In this document: piece after piece, positions 51,601 through 60,049 of the stretch
Layout of the letters: each line of letters begins with the position of its first letter
Position numbering within the stretch: the first letter of the stretch is position 1
NCBI GenBank assembly: GCA_024235875.1
Contig: JACKLP010000004.1
Location: 62,001 to 126,000 of the forward strand
From: Burkholderiaceae bacterium
GTDB lineage: Bacteria > Pseudomonadota > Gammaproteobacteria > Burkholderiales > Burkholderiaceae_E
Reading direction: 5' to 3'
DNA length: 64,000 nucleotides
The notes under the pieces: generated by a model
What the model was told of the DNA's origin: nothing
Database searches by the model: none
The model's input: only the letters and a program-made list of their open reading frames with translations
Made by a program: the position numbers and the translations under genes

Positions 51601-53582
51601 GCTCGTCGCGCCGGCTGAGCGTCGACCTGGGCTTCTTTGCACAGGCCGGCCTGCCGCTGCTGCGAATCGCATCCCAGCAAAGCCTGCCGGACGCGATCTT
51701 CGACCTCGCGCGCCTGGGCCTGTTCAGTGCACGCGCGCTGCTTGCGCCCAATGTCTGGAACCTGCGTACGCCCGACGCGGTGCGCGGGGCGCGCGGGCCG
51801 AAGCGACTGCCCGGCGCCATTCCGGGGCTGCCCGAGCCCGACGTGCACCTGCTGCGCACGGGAACCCTGCCCGACGGATCGGACGAGCCGGCCTATTGCC
51901 GGCTGACGCGCTATCGCGCCGTCGGGCCGCAAGATGCGGCCCGCGCGACGGGGCGGGGAGCCGTGCACCGACCGATCGTCATGATGCATGGCTACAGTGC
52001 CAGCGGCACGACGTTCACGCACGCGGCGATCGAGTGTCCGCTGGCCGCCCAGTTCGCGCGGGCGGGGCGCGATGTCTGGGTGCTCGACTACCGCTCGAGT
52101 GCCGGCATGCCCACGGGTGCCGTGCCCTGGTCCTTCGAGGACGTCGCCTACAACGACATTCCGCTCGCCTTCGCCTTCATCGCCGAGCAGACGGGGCAGC
52201 CGCAGGTCGACGTCTTCGCCCACTGCATGAGCGCGGCCATGCTTTCGATGGCGGTGATGGCCGCGCCGAAGGCGCCCACGCGGTTTCCGGTGGCGCTGCA
52301 CGAGCTGGGTGGGCGTGTCGGGACCGTCGTGCTGTCGCAGGTCGGCGCGGCCATGCAGTTCTCGCCGGCCAACGTGTTTCGTGCCTACCTGATGAACTAC
52401 CTGCGCCTGATCCTGATGCCGGTGGATCGCTACGAGTTCCGGCCCGAGGCGGGGAGCGGCTCGCCCATCGTCCAGATGGTCGACCGACTGTTGGCGACGA
52501 TGCCCTATCCGGACAGCGACCTGGAATTCGAGAACCCGCCGTGGCCTTGGCGACGCGTCGAGTACGCGGGCATCCGTCACCGCATGGACGCGCTCTACGG
52601 TCGTACCTTCTCGTTGCACAACATGTCCCGGGCGGTGCTCGATCACCTCGACGACCTGTTCGGTCCGCTGAGCCTCGAGACCGTCTCGCAGACGATCGAC
52701 TTCGCCCGCACGCGCGGCGTCACCGATGTCGCCGGCGAACCGCTCGTCGCCTGGCTCGGCGAGTTCGGTCGGCGCTGGGCCTTCCCCACGCTGTGCCTGC
52801 ACGGTGCCGAGAACGGGCTGACCGATCCCACCACGGTCTTCGAGATGGAGCGGCTGCTGCGGGTGCGCTGCGAGGTGCCGGGTTCGCCGCCGCTGCGCTA
52901 CCGGGTCTTCGAGGGCATGGGGCACCAGGACAGCGTGATCGGCCGGCGAACCCGCGAGGTCGGTGACGTCGCGCTGGCCTTCTATCGCGAGCACGATCGG
53001 TGGGTCCCGACGCCGGCGATCGTCCCCTTGGCGCCGCCAGGGCGCGGGCAGGCGCCCGATGGGGGCATCGGGCACTTGTATCTGCCGCGTAAGCTGCGTC
53101 GCGAGAACATCGACGACGGCGCCGTGTGCCTGACCGTGATGGCCTTTTCCCCGCCGGCCGGGCGTCTCACCGGCCTGGTGGCCGTCGCCCTTCGAGCGCG
53201 CACGCCGGACGGCCGGATCGAGCGCTGCCCCGCGGTCCCGATCCGGCGTCGCGCGCTCGGCGCGGATGCGAAGCCCGACGTAGCGGCCATCGACGGCTGG
53301 CGACTCGAGATCGGTCCGATCGCGCACGGTGGGGAAACACCGCCGTGCGCCGATGTCGATCGACCCGCTTGCTGGCTCGTGCTGTGCGAGTACGACACCG
53401 AGCTCGATGCCGCCAACTGCCGGCCGGTGAGCTTTCGCGCCGCGCGCGCACCGCTGGGCGATCCACTCGCGGGTAACGCTCGAAGCGCCGCGGCCGATGG
53501 GCCGGAAGCCGTGATCGACTGCTGGCTCGCCTCGCTCGATCCCGATGCCGATGCGATCGGCGCCGCCTGCGTCGTGCTCTGA
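48594..53582 (+). CDS. GMC oxidoreductase-alpha/beta hydrolase fusion protein
   Basis: 1662 residues. Residues 45-670: GMC FAD oxidoreductase of the cholesterol-oxidase-like branch, with VLVVGSGYGGAIAAAA, GLGGGSLINAG, a Cys-rich motif CNGCGDCATGCNFGAK (about 250-265), HPLGGCPMG and NPALTIATLAHR. A TESG repeat (about 612-630) interrupts this region. Residues about 1120-1480: alpha/beta hydrolase with MMHGYSASGTTF and nucleophile elbow AHCMSAA, so Cys1211 takes the place of Ser; the acid lies in ENGLTDPTT and the His in GMGHQDSVIG. The last 160 residues are unassigned. No signal peptide. It probably oxidises an alcohol and cleaves an ester or C-C bond in one polypeptide. GGAG lies upstream of the ATG at 48594. 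Confidence 0.88.
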   Translation: MIRDEAARLPNGQKAVGGRSVSWLSNPFVELAAQLTRDPATPPVDVLVVGSGYGGAIAAAAFSSARKPDGEAPDVVVLERGHEYLRGAFPSAANELAGQVRFGPLPDGSVRGQNDGLFDIKLGADVSCLVANGLGGGSLINAGVMLAPDASVWEMPCWPGPVAEWGRAREDCDRAYAHVARLLGARTESGEPNTIERARMSLPGKYRMLRALHERGGDAGTAREHFDAAPITVGMVAGDRTAAGVELAPCNGCGDCATGCNFGAKNSLDLNLLASARAAGARIYTGAIVERIERDPDGVWQALAMHTDPHLRERQGGPILVRARHVVLAAGTYGSTAILLRSQRDGLALSPRLGSRFSGNGDTIAAVVPRTVNAAARHVAQAGGADPGLPLARPAGDEAVAPARRGIGPTITGVIDRRSDPSKPAMVIEEFGIPATLRRMLDEVITTGRLLQQLGEPLAPADRAAASVRDPAAVDPATIDATLIVGMMGDDGAGGVLELAGDPARPAADAHELSEPAVRVRWPQVGRLPLFEHQMTVLRDHVAGLGADWMAVPNPAWRPFDPRVASMLGEIGGPVLSVHPLGGCPMGEDRESGVVDHAGRVFVGGLRPAGTESGVQSGTESGTESGTESGTTGETVHRGLVVLDGSIMPGALAVNPALTIATLAHRATTVLAKDWGYTLDESWGTGLPAQVHADRPPFQAVDPDRVPPRAPTVLQVCERLTGELSLDRDDGGEYVAELTLTYAPTALLDPGVADGRRVAAIDRTSNDASEPGSYLRLYRRIAWEAVFRPREDVNLANGVAARPDTEALAGLREHYQTLFERYGDEHARDWLAAHKARVTGELEFLAPVATEHPRFAALRAAGHWFLHRGMRDIWQWVANARRQAAMPSAQASPGKRLVSAIHGFVDRFAMFRALAGRVSEDRRFEYRLEASSLPLPQWKRVTDSARIPPPSPAVAGLVAPLELSWSDAPFSGAKTIGYRRISNPWRQLMEMSVDRFPAPLARGSSRRLSVDLGFFAQAGLPLLRIASQQSLPDAIFDLARLGLFSARALLAPNVWNLRTPDAVRGARGPKRLPGAIPGLPEPDVHLLRTGTLPDGSDEPAYCRLTRYRAVGPQDAARATGRGAVHRPIVMMHGYSASGTTFTHAAIECPLAAQFARAGRDVWVLDYRSSAGMPTGAVPWSFEDVAYNDIPLAFAFIAEQTGQPQVDVFAHCMSAAMLSMAVMAAPKAPTRFPVALHELGGRVGTVVLSQVGAAMQFSPANVFRAYLMNYLRLILMPVDRYEFRPEAGSGSPIVQMVDRLLATMPYPDSDLEFENPPWPWRRVEYAGIRHRMDALYGRTFSLHNMSRAVLDHLDDLFGPLSLETVSQTIDFARTRGVTDVAGEPLVAWLGEFGRRWAFPTLCLHGAENGLTDPTTVFEMERLLRVRCEVPGSPPLRYRVFEGMGHQDSVIGRRTREVGDVALAFYREHDRWVPTPAIVPLAPPGRGQAPDGGIGHLYLPRKLRRENIDDGAVCLTVMAFSPPAGRLTGLVAVALRARTPDGRIERCPAVPIRRRALGADAKPDVAAIDGWRLEIGPIAHGGETPPCADVDRPACWLVLCEYDTELDAANCRPVSFRAARAPLGDPLAGNARSAAADGPEAVIDCWLASLDPDADAIGAACVVL
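50421..50480 (+). repeat. Five-copy 12-base tandem repeat in the GMC-hydrolase fusion
   Basis: Five consecutive 12-base units of the form GGNACCGARTCC (unit 2 diverged) encode repeated T-E-S-G / T-V-Q-S-G text. It lies in a surface loop of the GMC domain shortly before its C-terminal signature and may vary in copy number. Confidence 0.85.
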
Positions 53583-53605
53583 TCTCACCGACCGACAAGA
53601 ACGCC

Positions 53606-54793
53606 ATGGAGCCGACCGACCTCTTCGTTGCCAGTTGCCAGTACCCGGGCGGGCTGCTCGACCAGGAGCCGGCCTATGCGTCGCTTCGCCGCCTGGCCGG
53701 TTACGTCCGTGCGCGTGGCCGGCCGGGCCAGTTCATCGTTACCGGCGACCAGGTCTATCTCGATGCCACGGCCGGCCTGTTCGATCCGACCCGCGACGTC
53801 GATCGCTATGAGCGTCCGTACCTGCGCCTGGATCGCGCGCTGCAGGCCGCGCCCATCGAGCGCTTCGATCATCTGCTCGCCACCTTCTCGGTGCCCGACG
53901 ACCACGAGTTCACCAACAATCTCGAGCCCGTGCCCGACGCCGAGGGGAGCAAGAGACTCGCCGACACGATCGAACGCGGTGCGCGGGCGTACTTTCGGCA
54001 TTCGCCCTTCGTCAACCGCGTGCTGCATCCCGACGACAGCCGGCTCTGGAGTGATGCGGGGCGGATCGCACTGCGTGGTGGCGGGCCGGGTGCCACGATG
54101 GCCCGACTGCCGCTGTTCCTGTCCGATTGCCGCACCGGACGGACCCCGCGCCCGGCCGACGGAATCGCCGAGGCCTCGATCATGGACCAGAAGGTCCAAT
54201 GGCCGGCCTTGTGCAAGTGGTTCGATCTGGCGGCCCGGCCCGAGTTCGATGGGCTGCCGAAGTTCTTCGTATCGTCGTCGCTGATGTTGCCCCGGCGGCT
54301 TGCGGTGGCGGGTTCGTCCAACCCCGCCAGCGCGCTGCTCTCGGACGCGTGGGACGGTTTCCCGGCATCGCAGCAGGCGTTTCTCTACGAGGTCGCCAGG
54401 CGCCGCATCAAGGGCTTGATCACGTTCTCGGGCGACGAGCACATGCCGATCTTCACGCGTGCGTCGGTCCGAATCGACGATGCCGAGCCGGTGCAGATCC
54501 ATTCACTGCATGCACCGCCGCTCTATGCGCCCTATCCCTTCGGCAATGCCAGCCGGGCCGATTTCGCGGCCGAAGAGGTCTTCGAGTTCCGTCACGACGG
54601 TCATCGGGTCCAGGTCGACGTGAGCGCGCACTTTCCCGCGGCCGGCGACGGCTGCATCCATGTCGAGATCGCACCGCCGACGCAAGACTCGGGCTGCGTG
54701 CTCAGTGCGCGTGTGTTGCGGGCATCGGGTCCGATGACCGGCGACGAATCGATCCGCATCGACCTGGGGCGCGGGCTTACGACGTTCGGGTGA
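53606..54793 (+). CDS. PhoD-like metallophosphoesterase
   Basis: 395 residues. Metal-binding motifs of the PhoD/calcineurin-like class are visible: ASCQYPGG near the start, VTGDQVYLDA, FSVPDDHEF and FSGDEHMPIF. No signal peptide or Tat motif, so a cytoplasmic location is likely, unlike classical PhoD phosphodiesterases. It starts 23 bases after the GMC-hydrolase fusion, so the two are probably co-transcribed with the histidine kinase upstream. Substrate unknown; a phosphodiester or phospholipid-derived compound is plausible. Confidence 0.85.
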   Translation: MEPTDLFVASCQYPGGLLDQEPAYASLRRLAGYVRARGRPGQFIVTGDQVYLDATAGLFDPTRDVDRYERPYLRLDRALQAAPIERFDHLLATFSVPDDHEFTNNLEPVPDAEGSKRLADTIERGARAYFRHSPFVNRVLHPDDSRLWSDAGRIALRGGGPGATMARLPLFLSDCRTGRTPRPADGIAEASIMDQKVQWPALCKWFDLAARPEFDGLPKFFVSSSLMLPRRLAVAGSSNPASALLSDAWDGFPASQQAFLYEVARRRIKGLITFSGDEHMPIFTRASVRIDDAEPVQIHSLHAPPLYAPYPFGNASRADFAAEEVFEFRHDGHRVQVDVSAHFPAAGDGCIHVEIAPPTQDSGCVLSARVLRASGPMTGDESIRIDLGRGLTTFG

Positions 54794-54824
54794 TGGCGGC
54801 GGGCGACCGCCGCGCGCATCGCGC

Positions 54825-57812
54825 TCAGCGATCGATGCCGGCGACGCCGCTCGCCCCGCCCAGGGGCGCGAGCAAGAAATCGATCGCATGGACGTCGCCG
54901 CTGGTGTCGATCGCCTCGATCGTGTCGCCCATCGACGGATAGGCGCCGCAGACCTCCCCGGCCACGCAGATCTGCGTGTCGTTGTCGAGATCGGTCCCGG
55001 CGTAGACCCTGACCTGGCGGCCGGCGGGAACCGACAGTCGATAGCCGTAGTGGCCATCGACCGGTGGGTCGGCCAAGGTCGCGGCGATCGTGGCTCGGGC
55101 GGGGTCGTTGGCGTCGACGGCAATCACATAGACCGCGCCGACCTCGCCCAGGCCGATCGAGGCGACCCGCCGCTCCACCGTGACCTGCACCACGAAGCCG
55201 CGCCCGCTCGAAGTTCCGATGTCGATCGTCGGAAACACGGTCGTGCCCTCGGCGATCGCCTCGCGCCGGGCGCGGATACGGTAGCGACCCAGCCCGGTCG
55301 CGGAATCGACCTGGTCGGCGATGACCTCGATCGCGGGCGAGTTCCACGCGATCGAGGTCACGGTCTCGTCGGTATTGCCCACGCGCTGCAGCTCGAGCTC
55401 GGCCTCGGCCCGGGTTGCTCCCAGGCTCAGCGCGCTGGGCAGCGCCTCGATCCGGCCGAGTGGTGACGGCGGCTCGGTCAGGCTCGCGAGCGCGGCGTCG
55501 ACCGCCTTGCGTGCGTTGACCAGGCCCCAGCCGTGGATGTTGTCGCGCCCCGGCGTGCCGAGGTCGTCGGTAAGCGCCCCGTTGGCCAGCAGCACGTCGA
55601 TCTGCCCCGGGGTCAGGGCCGGGTTGATCCAGCGCATCATCGCGATCACGCCCGCGACGTGCGGGGCCGCCATCGAGGTGCCTTGCAAGGCGGTGTAGGT
55701 CGGCACGCGCACGCCCAGATCGAACTGCGCTGCCGTGCTGCGTACGCCATCGGGCGCGCCGGTCCCGGTGGTCGAGACCGTCATGTCGCCGCCCGGCGCC
55801 GACACGGCGAGCTCGGGCCCCCCGTTGGAGTAGTAGGCCACCAGCCGGCGTGCGTCGGTGGCGCCAACGGCGATGGCGCCGGGGCAGTTTCCGGGCGAGG
55901 ACACCGGGGCCGTGCCGTAGGAACCTCGCGTGTTGCCGGCAGAGGCCACCACGACCACGCCGCTTGCACGCGCGTCGAGCACGGCCTGGCGAATCGGGTC
56001 GGCACAGGCGGCGTTCGCGCCCAGGCTCAGGTTGACGACGTCGGCGCGCGTCGCCGGCAGGATCCCCGAGACATTGGCGAGGCCGGCCGCGAATCGAATC
56101 GCCTCGGCCACGTCGAAGCTGCTGCCGCCACCGGTCGGCGCCAGCACGCGCAGCGGCATGATGCGCGCCATCGGCGCCACGCCCAGGCCACCGATCGCGT
56201 TGAATCCGCTCGCGGCCACCGTGCCCGCCACATGGGTGCCATGGAAGACCGGCGCACTCGATTCCGGCGACGCGTCATCGGGGTCCGGGTCCATGCCGTC
56301 GCCATCGCCCGAGGTGCCGGGATCGTCCAGGAAGTCGTAGCCCGCGACGATCTGACCGACCAGGTCCGGATGATCGGCCACGATGCCGGTGTCGATGACG
56401 GCAACGACCGGACGCTGCGGTTGTGTGCCAGGGAGTTGCGCCAGCACGTCCATGGCGGCCGGCAGCGAGATCTGCTCATAGTGCCAGCGTTGCCGGCCGT
56501 ACTCGGGGTCGTCCGACGGCAGGGCGCCCACCAACGGGATGTCCGCCATCGCCTGCACGCGCTGGTTCGGCACCGCGAACGCGATACCGGGCGTGCGGGC
56601 AAGCTGCTTTGCGCTCGCGACGGTATCCAGCAGATGTCGAGCGGCCGTCGTCAGTTCGGGGCGGATCGATGCGCCGAAACCGGCCGGCGCGGTGGTCGCC
56701 GCCTTCGACGTCGCCAGCGACAGCGTCGCGAGCCGCGCCAGCGACTTCAGTCGTGCCGTCGCATCGGTCGGGATCCGAAGCAGGGCGTTGCTGCCCGGCT
56801 GGCCACTGCCCCGGATCAATGCCAGCCCCGCGTTGCGCGCCAGCGCCAGCCCGCCTGACGAGGCGCCGGTCGCGCCACCCGTGATCGCCTTCGCGCGGGC
56901 GGTGTCGACGCCGACACCGACGCCGACGTCGGCATCGCGCTCCCGGACCACGATCTCGCCTGGCAGGTAGCCGGCGTCGGCAGCGGTCGCGTTCGGGCAG
57001 GACGGGGCCGCACCGGGCGAGACCAGGCGTAGCTGGTAGGTGCTGCCGCCGGCGGACCCGGCTTCGTAGAGTGCGGCCGCGATGCGGTAGCGACCGGCGG
57101 TCGTGACGCGCACGCACTCGTAGCGGTTGACGCCGACGCTCAGGCCCACGATGTCACCGGCGTCGTCGACCAGGGCCAGGTCGAGGTCGATGCGCGCCGG
57201 ATCGGCGGCGAACTCCAGTTCGACGACCTGGCCGGCACCCAGGTTCGCCTCGAAGACGTCGATCGTGTCGCCAATGGCGACCGCGCCATCGGGCACTTCG
57301 CCCGGCATCGCGAGGTAGCCGACGACCAGCGCCGGGTTCGGCACCGCCTGCGCGGTGGCGAGCGTGTCATTGCGCCGCCACCCGGGCTGGTTCGAATCGT
57401 TGGTGTCGCTGTCGACCGCGGCCGTCTCCGATACGCGAAGCGTCCCGGTGATCGTGCTCATGCTCGCGGCGGGCACGGGCGAAGCCGGTGCGGGCGCGGG
57501 CATCGGGGAGGGCGCCGGCGATGGGGCAGGCGATGGGGCAGGCGTGGGTGCCGGCGTGGGCGACGGGGCCGGTGAGGGTGACGGTACAGGTACCGGCGCG
57601 GGCACCGGCGTGGGCGAGGGAGCGGGGGCTGGCGTTGGCGTTGGCGCGGGGACCGGCGTCGCGGGCGCGGTCGCGACGGGCGTACTCGTCGCGGCGGGCT
57701 CGCCACCGCCGCCGCATGCGCTCAGCAACGCGGCCGCCAGCGCCCAGGCCGCCAAGGGTCCAACGGGCGCCGGTGTCGGCACCGGCATTCTGACGGGTGA
57801 TGGTGCGGGCAT
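54825..57812 (-). CDS. Subtilase (S8) lipoprotein protease
   Basis: About 995 residues. Lipoprotein signal LAAWALAAALLSAC followed by GGGG and then a long Pro-Thr-Ala-Pro repeat linker. A pre-peptidase-type beta domain (WRRNDTLATAQAVPNP ... VELEFA) precedes the S8 domain, which has the catalytic Asp in VVAVIDTGIVADHPD, His in FHGTHVAGTVA and Ser in LQGTSMAAPHVAGV. After it come two or three beta-rich regions. It is a cell-surface or periplasmic endopeptidase with a propeptide-like insert. The start is uncertain: ATG 57812, ATG 57788 and a GTG at 57911 are in frame. Convergent with the PhoD-like gene 31 bases away. Confidence 0.9.
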   Translation of the reverse strand: MPAPSPVRMPVPTPAPVGPLAAWALAAALLSACGGGGEPAATSTPVATAPATPVPAPTPTPAPAPSPTPVPAPVPVPSPSPAPSPTPAPTPAPSPAPSPAPSPMPAPAPASPVPAASMSTITGTLRVSETAAVDSDTNDSNQPGWRRNDTLATAQAVPNPALVVGYLAMPGEVPDGAVAIGDTIDVFEANLGAGQVVELEFAADPARIDLDLALVDDAGDIVGLSVGVNRYECVRVTTAGRYRIAAALYEAGSAGGSTYQLRLVSPGAAPSCPNATAADAGYLPGEIVVRERDADVGVGVGVDTARAKAITGGATGASSGGLALARNAGLALIRGSGQPGSNALLRIPTDATARLKSLARLATLSLATSKAATTAPAGFGASIRPELTTAARHLLDTVASAKQLARTPGIAFAVPNQRVQAMADIPLVGALPSDDPEYGRQRWHYEQISLPAAMDVLAQLPGTQPQRPVVAVIDTGIVADHPDLVGQIVAGYDFLDDPGTSGDGDGMDPDPDDASPESSAPVFHGTHVAGTVAASGFNAIGGLGVAPMARIMPLRVLAPTGGGSSFDVAEAIRFAAGLANVSGILPATRADVVNLSLGANAACADPIRQAVLDARASGVVVVASAGNTRGSYGTAPVSSPGNCPGAIAVGATDARRLVAYYSNGGPELAVSAPGGDMTVSTTGTGAPDGVRSTAAQFDLGVRVPTYTALQGTSMAAPHVAGVIAMMRWINPALTPGQIDVLLANGALTDDLGTPGRDNIHGWGLVNARKAVDAALASLTEPPSPLGRIEALPSALSLGATRAEAELELQRVGNTDETVTSIAWNSPAIEVIADQVDSATGLGRYRIRARREAIAEGTTVFPTIDIGTSSGRGFVVQVTVERRVASIGLGEVGAVYVIAVDANDPARATIAATLADPPVDGHYGYRLSVPAGRQVRVYAGTDLDNDTQICVAGEVCGAYPSMGDTIEAIDTSGDVHAIDFLLAPLGGASGVAGIDR
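57465..57695 (-). repeat. Low-complexity Pro-Ala-Pro-Thr coding repeat
   Basis: In the minus-strand protease frame this stretch encodes a run of P-A-P-T, P-V-P and P-S-P units, a stiff spacer between the lipid anchor and the folded part. On the plus strand the same DNA reads as Gly/Ala-rich nonsense. Confidence 0.75.
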
Positions 57813-57994
57813 CGGGGCGTCGGTGGGTCGGCGTGCGATGTCGACGCGCCAGCGGCGCCGACACGGCGTCGCCGAGAGTATCGAAGCTCGCGCGGCGTCG
57901 CGCAACCGCACTCGCGCGGCAGCGTTTGCCGACAGCCCCTACAATTCCTCGGCGCGGGCCATCGAGGCTGCCGTGCACGGGGGGAAAGACATCA

Positions 57995-59254
57995 ATGAAG
58001 ACCGACTCGATGACGCGTGGCGTCCCGACCTGGGGCATCTTGCTGCCGGCCGCGATGATCGTGATGGTGACGATGGGGACTCGCAATGTCACGGGTCTGT
58101 TCGTCTCGCCGATGAACACCTCCACCGGCATCGGTATCGCCGGCATCAGCTTCGCGCTCGCGGTCGCGCAATTCGTCTGGGGGGTGTCGCAGCCGATCTT
58201 CGGTGCGCTGGCCGATCGCTACGGATCGGTGGCGGTGATGATCTTCGGCAGCGTCCTGTTGGCGCTCGGGTTCGCGCTGACACCGCTGATGGGTTCGGAA
58301 CTCGGCCTGGTGTTCACGATCGGCCTGCTCAGTGCGGCCGGTGCCGGCGCCGGCAGCTTCTCGATCCTGTTCGCACTCGCCGCGCGCAATCTGCCGCCCG
58401 AGAAGCGCTCCTTCGGTGCCGGCTTCATCAATGCGGGCAGCTCGTTCGGGCAATTCGTGTTCGCGCCGCTCGCCGAGCGACTGATCGCCTGGTTCGGCTG
58501 GATGAACGCGATGCTCACGCTGGCGGTGCTCTCGCTGGGATCGATCCCGATGATCTGGCGGCTCGGGCGGCGAGCCACCGAGGGCGCGCGCACGCCGGCC
58601 GCTGCGGCCGCCGCGGACTCGGCGCCCATGCCGGCGGTGACCGAGCGGGGGCTGCGCGAGCAGCTCGCGATCGCCATGCGCGACCGCAGCTATCTGCTGA
58701 TCCACCTGGGCTTCTTCACCTGCGGTTTTCACGTCGCCTTCCTGCTCACCCATCTGCCGGGCGAGATTGCCGTCTGCGGCCTGCCGACCACGGTCTCAGG
58801 GGTGTCGATCGCGGTGATCGGGCTCGCCAACATCGTCGGCAGCCTCGGGGCTGGCGCGCTGGGCAACCACTACCGAATGAAGTACCTGCTGTTCTGGACC
58901 TATCTCGCGCGCGCGGTGATCGTGCTCGCCTTCCTGGCCGCACCCAAGGTGGCACTGACCTTCTATCTGTTCGCGGCCGGCCTGGGCCTGACCTTTCTGG
59001 CGACGGTCGCGCCGACGGCCGGGCTGGTGGGCAAGTTGTTCGGCGTGCGCCACCTGGCCACGCTGTTCGGCCTGACCCTGGTCTCGCACCAGGTCGGTGG
59101 CTTCCTGGGGGCCTGGCTCGGTGGCATCGCATTCGAGCGCACCGGCGGCTACCAATGGATGTGGATCGCCGACGTCGTGCTCGCCACGATGGCCGCCATC
59201 GTCCACCTGCCGATTCGCGAGGCGCCACTGCGGGCCGCGACGGCGCCGGCCTGA
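57995..59254 (+). CDS. MFS transporter (oxalate/formate antiporter-like)
   Basis: 419 residues with about 12 membrane helices. The first loop signature is GALADRYGSVAVM, and conserved text FGAGFINAGSSFGQFVFAPL and GVRHLATLFGLTLVSHQVGGFLGAWLGG belong to the OxlT/MCT-like MFS branch. The ATG at 57995 has a GGGGGGAAAG ribosome site. Substrate probably a carboxylate, by family. Divergent from the subtilase gene. Confidence 0.88.
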   Translation: MKTDSMTRGVPTWGILLPAAMIVMVTMGTRNVTGLFVSPMNTSTGIGIAGISFALAVAQFVWGVSQPIFGALADRYGSVAVMIFGSVLLALGFALTPLMGSELGLVFTIGLLSAAGAGAGSFSILFALAARNLPPEKRSFGAGFINAGSSFGQFVFAPLAERLIAWFGWMNAMLTLAVLSLGSIPMIWRLGRRATEGARTPAAAAAADSAPMPAVTERGLREQLAIAMRDRSYLLIHLGFFTCGFHVAFLLTHLPGEIAVCGLPTTVSGVSIAVIGLANIVGSLGAGALGNHYRMKYLLFWTYLARAVIVLAFLAAPKVALTFYLFAAGLGLTFLATVAPTAGLVGKLFGVRHLATLFGLTLVSHQVGGFLGAWLGGIAFERTGGYQWMWIADVVLATMAAIVHLPIREAPLRAATAPA

Positions 59255-59265
59255 GGAGCGCGCCG

Positions 59266-59910
59266 TCAGGCGCCCACGTATTCGTCGAGCCAGCTCGTCA
59301 GCGCATCGGTTTCCTGCCAGAACGCCTCGAGCTGTTCGGGTAGCTTCGCCTTGGGACCGATCTTCGTCGTGCCCAGCCGGCGGGTACACATCAGTCCCTT
59401 CCATTTCAGCCATTGCGCGCGCGGATGCGCGGGGTCGAAGCCGCGTGGTACACGCACGAGCGGCGCCTCGAGCCCGCCTTCGATGTCCTGCCCGGCGCGC
59501 GAAAGCCTGGCCAGCACGGCCTCGAGCGTCGTGCCCGAGTGCTCGTCGGCGATCGCCTGTCGAAAGCGCGCGAGCTGTGCCGACGACATCTGGTGCATGC
59601 CGGCCGCCAGCAGCAGCCCATCGGCACCGAGGTGGAAATAGTTCATCGAGCCGCCCGGGCGCTGGTGCAAGGCGCCCTGCCACAGCTTGTAGGGCGACTT
59701 GTCGCGCGCGAAGCGCACGTCGCGATGAAGCCGGAACAGCTTGTACGGCTGGCGCGACGCCGGCAATGCGGCCGCCAGCGCCTTCATCGGCGCGAGCACT
59801 TCGTCCTTGAAGATCGCTTCGTTGGCCTTGTAGTAGTCCTTGCTGTTGTCCGCGGCGAGTCCGGCAAAGAAGGCCGGTGCCTTGCGGGTGAATCCACCGA
59901 ATTCGCTCAT
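59266..59910 (-). CDS. DUF2461 (TIGR02453) family protein
   Basis: 214 residues. The core F-x-G-F-T-R-K-A-PAFFAGLAADNSKDYYKAN at the N-terminus and RDVRFARDKSPYK are the hallmark of DUF2461/TIGR02453 proteins. No biochemical function is established for the family. GGAG precedes the ATG. It ends 12 bases from the convergent MFS gene stop. Confidence 0.9.
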   Translation of the reverse strand: MSEFGGFTRKAPAFFAGLAADNSKDYYKANEAIFKDEVLAPMKALAAALPASRQPYKLFRLHRDVRFARDKSPYKLWQGALHQRPGGSMNYFHLGADGLLLAAGMHQMSSAQLARFRQAIADEHSGTTLEAVLARLSRAGQDIEGGLEAPLVRVPRGFDPAHPRAQWLKWKGLMCTRRLGTTKIGPKAKLPEQLEAFWQETDALTSWLDEYVGA

Positions 59911-60049
59911 GTCCGTCTCCGTGATGGCCGGTGGGGCGGGCGATACCCGGCCTCCGATCGTTCCGGTCTCGCGTTCGGCACGCCTCGCACCGAAACCGGA
60001 ATGCCAGCCGGTTGGCTCGAGCCGGGCTTCCGCTATTCTCGTTCGCTCG

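Noticed and set aside
49617..53588. A 1323-codon open frame on the minus strand opposite the GMC-hydrolase fusion
   Set aside because: It is a shadow caused by high GC and biased codons; the plus-strand frame has clear catalytic motifs and this one has none.
57355..57990. Plus-strand Gly/Ala-rich frame resembling a PE-PGRS or elastin-like protein
   Set aside because: It is the reverse complement of the Pro-Ala-Pro-Thr linker of the subtilase lipoprotein.
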